Shown piece after piece: positions 61,325-64,000 of a stretch of DNA of 64,000 bases. The stretch comes from an uncultured Bacteroidales bacterium (lineage in GTDB: Bacteria > Bacteroidota > Bacteroidia > Bacteroidales > UBA932): assembly GCA_944323245.1 (NCBI GenBank), contig CALURT010000001.1, positions 111,486 through 175,485 on the forward strand. Direction: 5' to 3'. Position 1 is the first letter of the stretch. Each line of letters starts with the position of its first letter. The position numbers and the translations under genes are program-made. The notes under the pieces are model-generated. The model was not told the origin of the DNA. It saw only the letters and a list, made by a program, of their open reading frames with translations, and did not search any database.

Positions 61325-62157
61325 TCTGGTTTTATCCCATATACTTTGTCAAGGATTATTGTCGCATAGCGTTTCCCAAGCAAGATCTGACCATCCCGAG
61401 AAAAATGGAGATGGTCAGGATTGCTTGTGCATCCTTTTGAAGATACGCAGTATGCATTATCTATTTTACGACTGATTTTCCTTATTTGCCGGTTGAAATT
61501 TTTCGCATTTCTGTATCCTTCATATATTTCACCTGCGACAAACGGCACACCGGGAGCATTCAGGTCATTCCTCAAGTCCATTACGAAGCGGCTTAATTGG
61601 GAAAGATATTGTTTTGAAGCATATTCATCAGAATTACCTTCCCCTTGATGCCATAATATGCCTTTCAATTGTCCGTATTGCATGGCTATCCTCGTCCTTC
61701 TTACTGCCTCTTCATACAAAGAAGGAATAAGCTCCCCGTCTTTTTCAGGGTCATCGCCTATTTTTGCACTAAAACGCTCGGAGCCATTATAATTTTTCAT
61801 CCATTGCTCGATTGTCGTTCCTCCACGTGCATTGACAACCAACAGAACTTTCCGTGAGGTTTTTTCTGAAACAATCCTGCAAAACGACATGGACGGATTT
61901 ACTCCCTGCATCTCTTTTTTCTTTCTGACAGTCGAATATATGTTCAATGGAGCAGCTGCCGGTACGATACTGTCCCTGTCATCAAGTATATAGACTCTCG
62001 GAATGACATCCTTGTCCGAATCTGTCATTTCACCTCGCCCGGCCATATTGGACTGCCCTATCATCAAATATACATCATAATCGGAATGCTGTCCGTAAAC
62101 CAACATTGAGATACCTGCAATCAGGCTGAATAAAATAGTAGAAAATATCCGTTTCAT
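61321..62157 (-). CDS. Second SASA-type acetyl (xylan/pectin) esterase
   Basis: The 278-residue exported protein (signal MKRIFSTILFSLIAGISMLVYG) is a compact SGNH esterase. The nucleophile Ser is in YLMIGQSNMAGRGEM, with NARGGTTIEQWMKNY, ILWHQGEGNSDEY, and the Asp-His in NPDHLHFSRDGQ. The size and motifs fit CE6/SASA acetyl-xylan-esterase-like proteins. It faces the main operon but has its own promoter inside a 28-bp palindrome related to the sites upstream of susC. It is thus probably part of the same regulon. Confidence 0.87.
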   Translation of the reverse strand: MKRIFSTILFSLIAGISMLVYGQHSDYDVYLMIGQSNMAGRGEMTDSDKDVIPRVYILDDRDSIVPAAAPLNIYSTVRKKKEMQGVNPSMSFCRIVSEKTSRKVLLVVNARGGTTIEQWMKNYNGSERFSAKIGDDPEKDGELIPSLYEEAVRRTRIAMQYGQLKGILWHQGEGNSDEYASKQYLSQLSRFVMDLRNDLNAPGVPFVAGEIYEGYRNAKNFNRQIRKISRKIDNAYCVSSKGCTSNPDHLHFSRDGQILLGKRYATIILDKVYGIKPD

Positions 62158-62166
62158 TTGGGCCTA

Positions 62167-62194
62167 TTATATTTGTGTACGTACACAAATATAA
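62167..62194. promoter_or_regulatory. 28-bp perfect palindrome with -7 boxes, upstream of the esterase
   Basis: The two 14-base halves (TTATATTTGTGTAC and its exact complement) meet at 62180/62181. Each half contains TATATTTG, a consensus -7 box: the one at 62186-62193 reads left toward the esterase, whose ATG is 29 bases away. The core TGTGTACGTACACA recurs with one or two changes near susC. A dimeric regulator bound here would cover promoter and start site. Confidence 0.75.
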
Positions 62195-62290
62195 GAATAA
62201 ATGTATTACAAATCATATAAAATCTTCAGAACGGCTAAAACAAATTCCGGATTCAGAGGGAAAGCTCGGCAATCCCACCTGGCTTAAAAC

Positions 62291-62359
62291 AGCCAACTTG
62301 CCGAATGAAAATCAGCCAACTTGCCGAATGAAAATCGGCCAACTTGCCGAATGCGTATC
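62291..62359 (+). repeat. Three tandem 23-bp repeats upstream of the ATPase gene
   Basis: Units at 62291-62313, 62314-62336 (identical) and 62337-62359 (diverged at its ends) share GCCAACTTGCCGAATG. The array ends 9 bases before the -33 element of the ATPase promoter. Spacing of about two helical turns suggests co-operative binding of a protein. No coding function is evident. Confidence 0.8.
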
Positions 62360-62368
62360 AAAAAATCC

Positions 62369-62399
62369 TTGATAATCAATAAAAATTATCATACATTTG
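62369..62399 (+). promoter_or_regulatory. Promoter of the DUF4143 ATPase gene
   Basis: TTG (62369-62371), 20-base spacer, TACATTTG (62392-62399), 23 bases before the ATG. It matches the Bacteroidota consensus. Confidence 0.72.
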
Positions 62400-62422
62400 T
62401 CATTTGGATAAAAGAACGTAAA

Positions 62423-63691
62423 ATGTATAGGCCGAGAATAGCTGACATAATGCTGAAAAGCCAACTTTCAGCATCGGGGATAGTCCTGATACAGGGTCCA
62501 AAATGGTGCGGGAAAACGACAACCGCGGAGCAGCAAGCCCGGAGCATATTATATATGGACTCTCCAAAGACACGTGCTTCGAACCTGCTTCTTGCAGAAA
62601 CGGATCCGCAAGTGCTTTTTCAGGGGGATACACCCAAACTGATAGATGAATGGCAACTGGCCCCCAAATTATGGGATGCCGCCCGTTTTGAAGTGAGTCA
62701 CAGAGGCAAGCCGGGACAACTGATTTTCACTGGCTCGGCCGTTCCGCCGGACATGTCTGAACTGACTCATTCCGGCACAGGAAGAGTAGCGTGGCTGACT
62801 ATGCGACCTATGAGTTTATGGGAATCCGGGGATTCCAATGGGAAAGTAAGTATCGCGTCTTTATTCAGAGGTGATTTTTCTTCTACAGAAGCCATGGATA
62901 TGTCTTTAAGCGAACTTGCCTTTCTTGTCAGCAGAGGTGGTTGGCCGGGGTCTCTCGAACTTTCCCATAATGCAGCTTTATTGCAAGCGAACAACTATCT
63001 TGACGGTATTGTCCACAGTGATATTTCGAGAGTTGATAATGTGCAACGGGATTCTGAATTTGCCGGAAAACTGCTGCGTTCGTATGCCCGGCATCAGGGG
63101 CAACAGGTTCCGGTGAGTACGATATATGATGATTTATCGGGAAACGGTACGCCAAGTATGGGCGAAGACACGATAGCTTCATATATTCAGGCATTGAAGA
63201 AAATATTCGTAATCGAAGATATGCCGGCATGGAATCCAAACTTGAGGAGCAAGACCGCGGTCCGGACATCAGATACAAGGTACTTTGTCGACCCTTCCAT
63301 AGGCGTAGCTTCGCTTGGCCTTGGACCGGAAGATCTGATTAACGATTTGAATACATTCGGGTTGCTTTTTGAAACAATGTGCATTCGGGATTTACGCATA
63401 TATGCAGATGCTCTCGGCGGACAGGTCTATCATTACCGGGACAAGAACGGGCTTGAATGCGATGCCGTAATGCATTTGCGTAACGGAAGTTATGGTTTGA
63501 TTGAAATTAAATTAGGCGGGGATACCCTGATTGAAAGCGGAGCCGGCACCTTGCTGAAACTTTCCGACAAAATAGATACCGATAAAATGAAATCGCCTTC
63601 ATTCCTGATAGTACTGACAGGCGTAGGGCAATATGCATATCGTCGCAATGACGGTGTTTATGTCATACCTGTATGTTGCCTGAAAGATTAG
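62423..63691 (+). CDS. AAA ATPase with DUF4143 domain
   Basis: The 422-residue protein belongs to the AAA_14/DUF4143 group common in Bacteroidota. Its Walker A is IQGPKWCGKTTTAEQQ near residue 25, Walker B-like LIDEWQLAPKLWD follows, and GQLIFTGSAVPPD is the sensor-like segment. The C-terminal DUF4143 nuclease-like part contains FETMCIRDLRIYADALGG, HYRDKNGLECDAVMHL and YGLIEIKLGG, a D-ExK-like arrangement reminiscent of PD-(D/E)xK nucleases. Function is unknown. Start ATG 62423 is chosen because it follows a good promoter; upstream codons fall in the 23-bp repeats. Confidence 0.88.
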   Translation: MYRPRIADIMLKSQLSASGIVLIQGPKWCGKTTTAEQQARSILYMDSPKTRASNLLLAETDPQVLFQGDTPKLIDEWQLAPKLWDAARFEVSHRGKPGQLIFTGSAVPPDMSELTHSGTGRVAWLTMRPMSLWESGDSNGKVSIASLFRGDFSSTEAMDMSLSELAFLVSRGGWPGSLELSHNAALLQANNYLDGIVHSDISRVDNVQRDSEFAGKLLRSYARHQGQQVPVSTIYDDLSGNGTPSMGEDTIASYIQALKKIFVIEDMPAWNPNLRSKTAVRTSDTRYFVDPSIGVASLGLGPEDLINDLNTFGLLFETMCIRDLRIYADALGGQVYHYRDKNGLECDAVMHLRNGSYGLIEIKLGGDTLIESGAGTLLKLSDKIDTDKMKSPSFLIVLTGVGQYAYRRNDGVYVIPVCCLKD

Positions 63692-63789
63692 ATTTTGTCG
63701 TTAGTGCAAAAGAAATTGAATTACGCACGCCTGCGGGATGGGGACTCACGGTGAACAACTATGTGGACCTGACATCGGCTATTCAATAG
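63673..63789 (+). other. Short frame overlapping the ATPase 3' end, possible gene remnant
   Basis: ATG 63673 to TAG 63789 encodes 38 residues (MLPERLDFVVSAKEIELRTP, then AGWGLTVNNYVDLTSAIQ) in another frame than the ATPase, which ends inside it. The composition looks protein-like and it may be the end of a lost downstream gene. Alone it is weak evidence. Confidence 0.25.
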
Positions 63790-63812
63790 GCAGATCCCTC
63801 CACTCGCTGCGC

Positions 63813-63851
63813 CCGGCCGGGATGACAATGATGCCGGTCGGGGTGACAATG
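63813..63851. repeat. Imperfect direct repeat in the 3' intergenic region
   Basis: CCGGCCGGGATGACAATG (63813-63830) and CCGGTCGGGGTGACAATG (63834-63851) differ at two to three bases with a 21-base period. They are preceded by CTCGCTGCGCCCGGCC. This resembles the GC-rich intergenic repeats common in Bacteroidales. Nothing else is recognised in 63790-63879. Confidence 0.5.
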
Positions 63852-63879
63852 GACAATAAAACAAAAAATCACTAAATTT

Positions 63880-63901
63880 ACATCCTGAAAATTCAGGATG
63901 T
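63880..63901. promoter_or_regulatory. Perfect 22-bp palindrome at the start of the last gene
   Basis: ACATCCTGAA (63880-63889) and TTCAGGATGT (63892-63901) are exact inverted repeats around AA. The palindrome ends 1 base before ATG 63903. A degenerate -7 box TAAATTTA lies at its left edge. It looks like an operator overlapping the transcription start. Confidence 0.6.
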
Positions 63902-63902
63902 G

Positions 63903-64000
63903 ATGGAACAGGACATATACGGATACTCGTTGTGCGCAGCATTGACCCTGATGATTTTCTTCGGGGCATACTTTATTTTCTCCGGAGAACCGGACAAGCC
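63903..64000 (+). CDS. N-terminal fragment of an unidentified membrane protein
   Basis: The frame starts at ATG 63903 and runs off the window after 32 complete codons. It begins MEQDIYGYSLCAALTLMIFF and continues GAYFIFSGEPDK, giving one hydrophobic span of about 18 residues after a short polar start. Too little is visible to name a family. A membrane-anchored regulator or sensor would fit the palindrome at its start and the absence of any regulator gene for the polysaccharide locus, but that is speculation. Confidence 0.45.
   Translation, partial: MEQDIYGYSLCAALTLMIFFGAYFIFSGEPDK

Noticed and set aside
62291..62359. 23-bp repeats as a CRISPR array or phage attachment site
   Set aside because: The units are directly adjacent without spacers, no cas genes are present, and no integrase or tRNA target is nearby.
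62175..62372. 65-codon frame across the palindrome and repeats upstream of the ATPase
   Set aside because: Its apparent repeats come from the 23-bp DNA array. It lies over a promoter and has no protein-like signature.

Overview
The window comes from a Bacteroidota chromosome, most likely a gut-type member of the Bacteroidales. The evidence is TAnnTTTG -7 boxes in front of many genes, a SusC/SusD pair, an N-succinylornithine-type ArgF' carrying the diagnostic Pro90, DUF3078, FadL-like and WbqC proteins, and few Shine-Dalgarno sequences. I cannot assign a genus. There is no rRNA, IS element or CRISPR array.

Layout. 1-2046 is a small operon: the end of an S4-domain RNA-binding protein followed by a compact type II restriction-modification pair, closed by an initiator tRNA on the other strand. 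2275-6849 is a TolC / MacA-like / MacB-like efflux operon. 6854-12592 (minus) holds hisS, a very small hydrophobic reading frame with toxin-mRNA-like architecture, a fused NfnAB-type oxidoreductase and a plugless outer-membrane barrel. 12680-18483 holds sppA and a proS-DUF3078-tilS operon. 18644-21509 encodes a Trp/Tyr-rich lipoprotein and a FadL-like porin. 21499-25051 is lpxD-lpxC-lpxA-wbqC (minus). 25212-30640 is rimP-nusA-infB plus a DJ-1 family protein. 30637-33933 has a phosphatase, alr, a membrane metallopeptidase and an esterase.

33964-44391 is the arginine biosynthesis locus: a divergent small putative regulator, an Arg-containing leader peptide, a GNAT that probably makes N-acylglutamate, then argG, C, D, (an inserted DMT transporter), F', B, E, mgsA and H. 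A ~190-bp multi-hairpin repeat occurs twice in the same orientation, between nusA and infB and between argE and mgsA. Its stems are preserved while its loops vary.

44403-45584 is a phosphoesterase. 45838-61324 is a single 15.5-kb, visibly more AT-rich polysaccharide utilisation operon (SusC, SusD, GH5-like, GH78 rhamnosidase, two surface lipoproteins sharing an LRR module, a 48-aa peptide, GH2, SASA esterase), with a convergent second esterase. Variants of one palindrome (core TGTGTACGTACACA) bracket this locus at both ends, which suggests one regulator. The last part holds an AAA/DUF4143 ATPase behind a three-unit 23-bp repeat array, and the first 32 codons of an unidentified membrane protein just downstream of a perfect palindrome.

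Most promising for novelty: (i) the twofold structured repeat with compensatory changes; (ii) the 29-aa hydrophobic peptide whose mRNA start can pair with its own 3' region ahead of a strong terminator; (iii) the arginine leader peptide and divergent palindromic promoter; (iv) the palindrome regulon of the polysaccharide locus.
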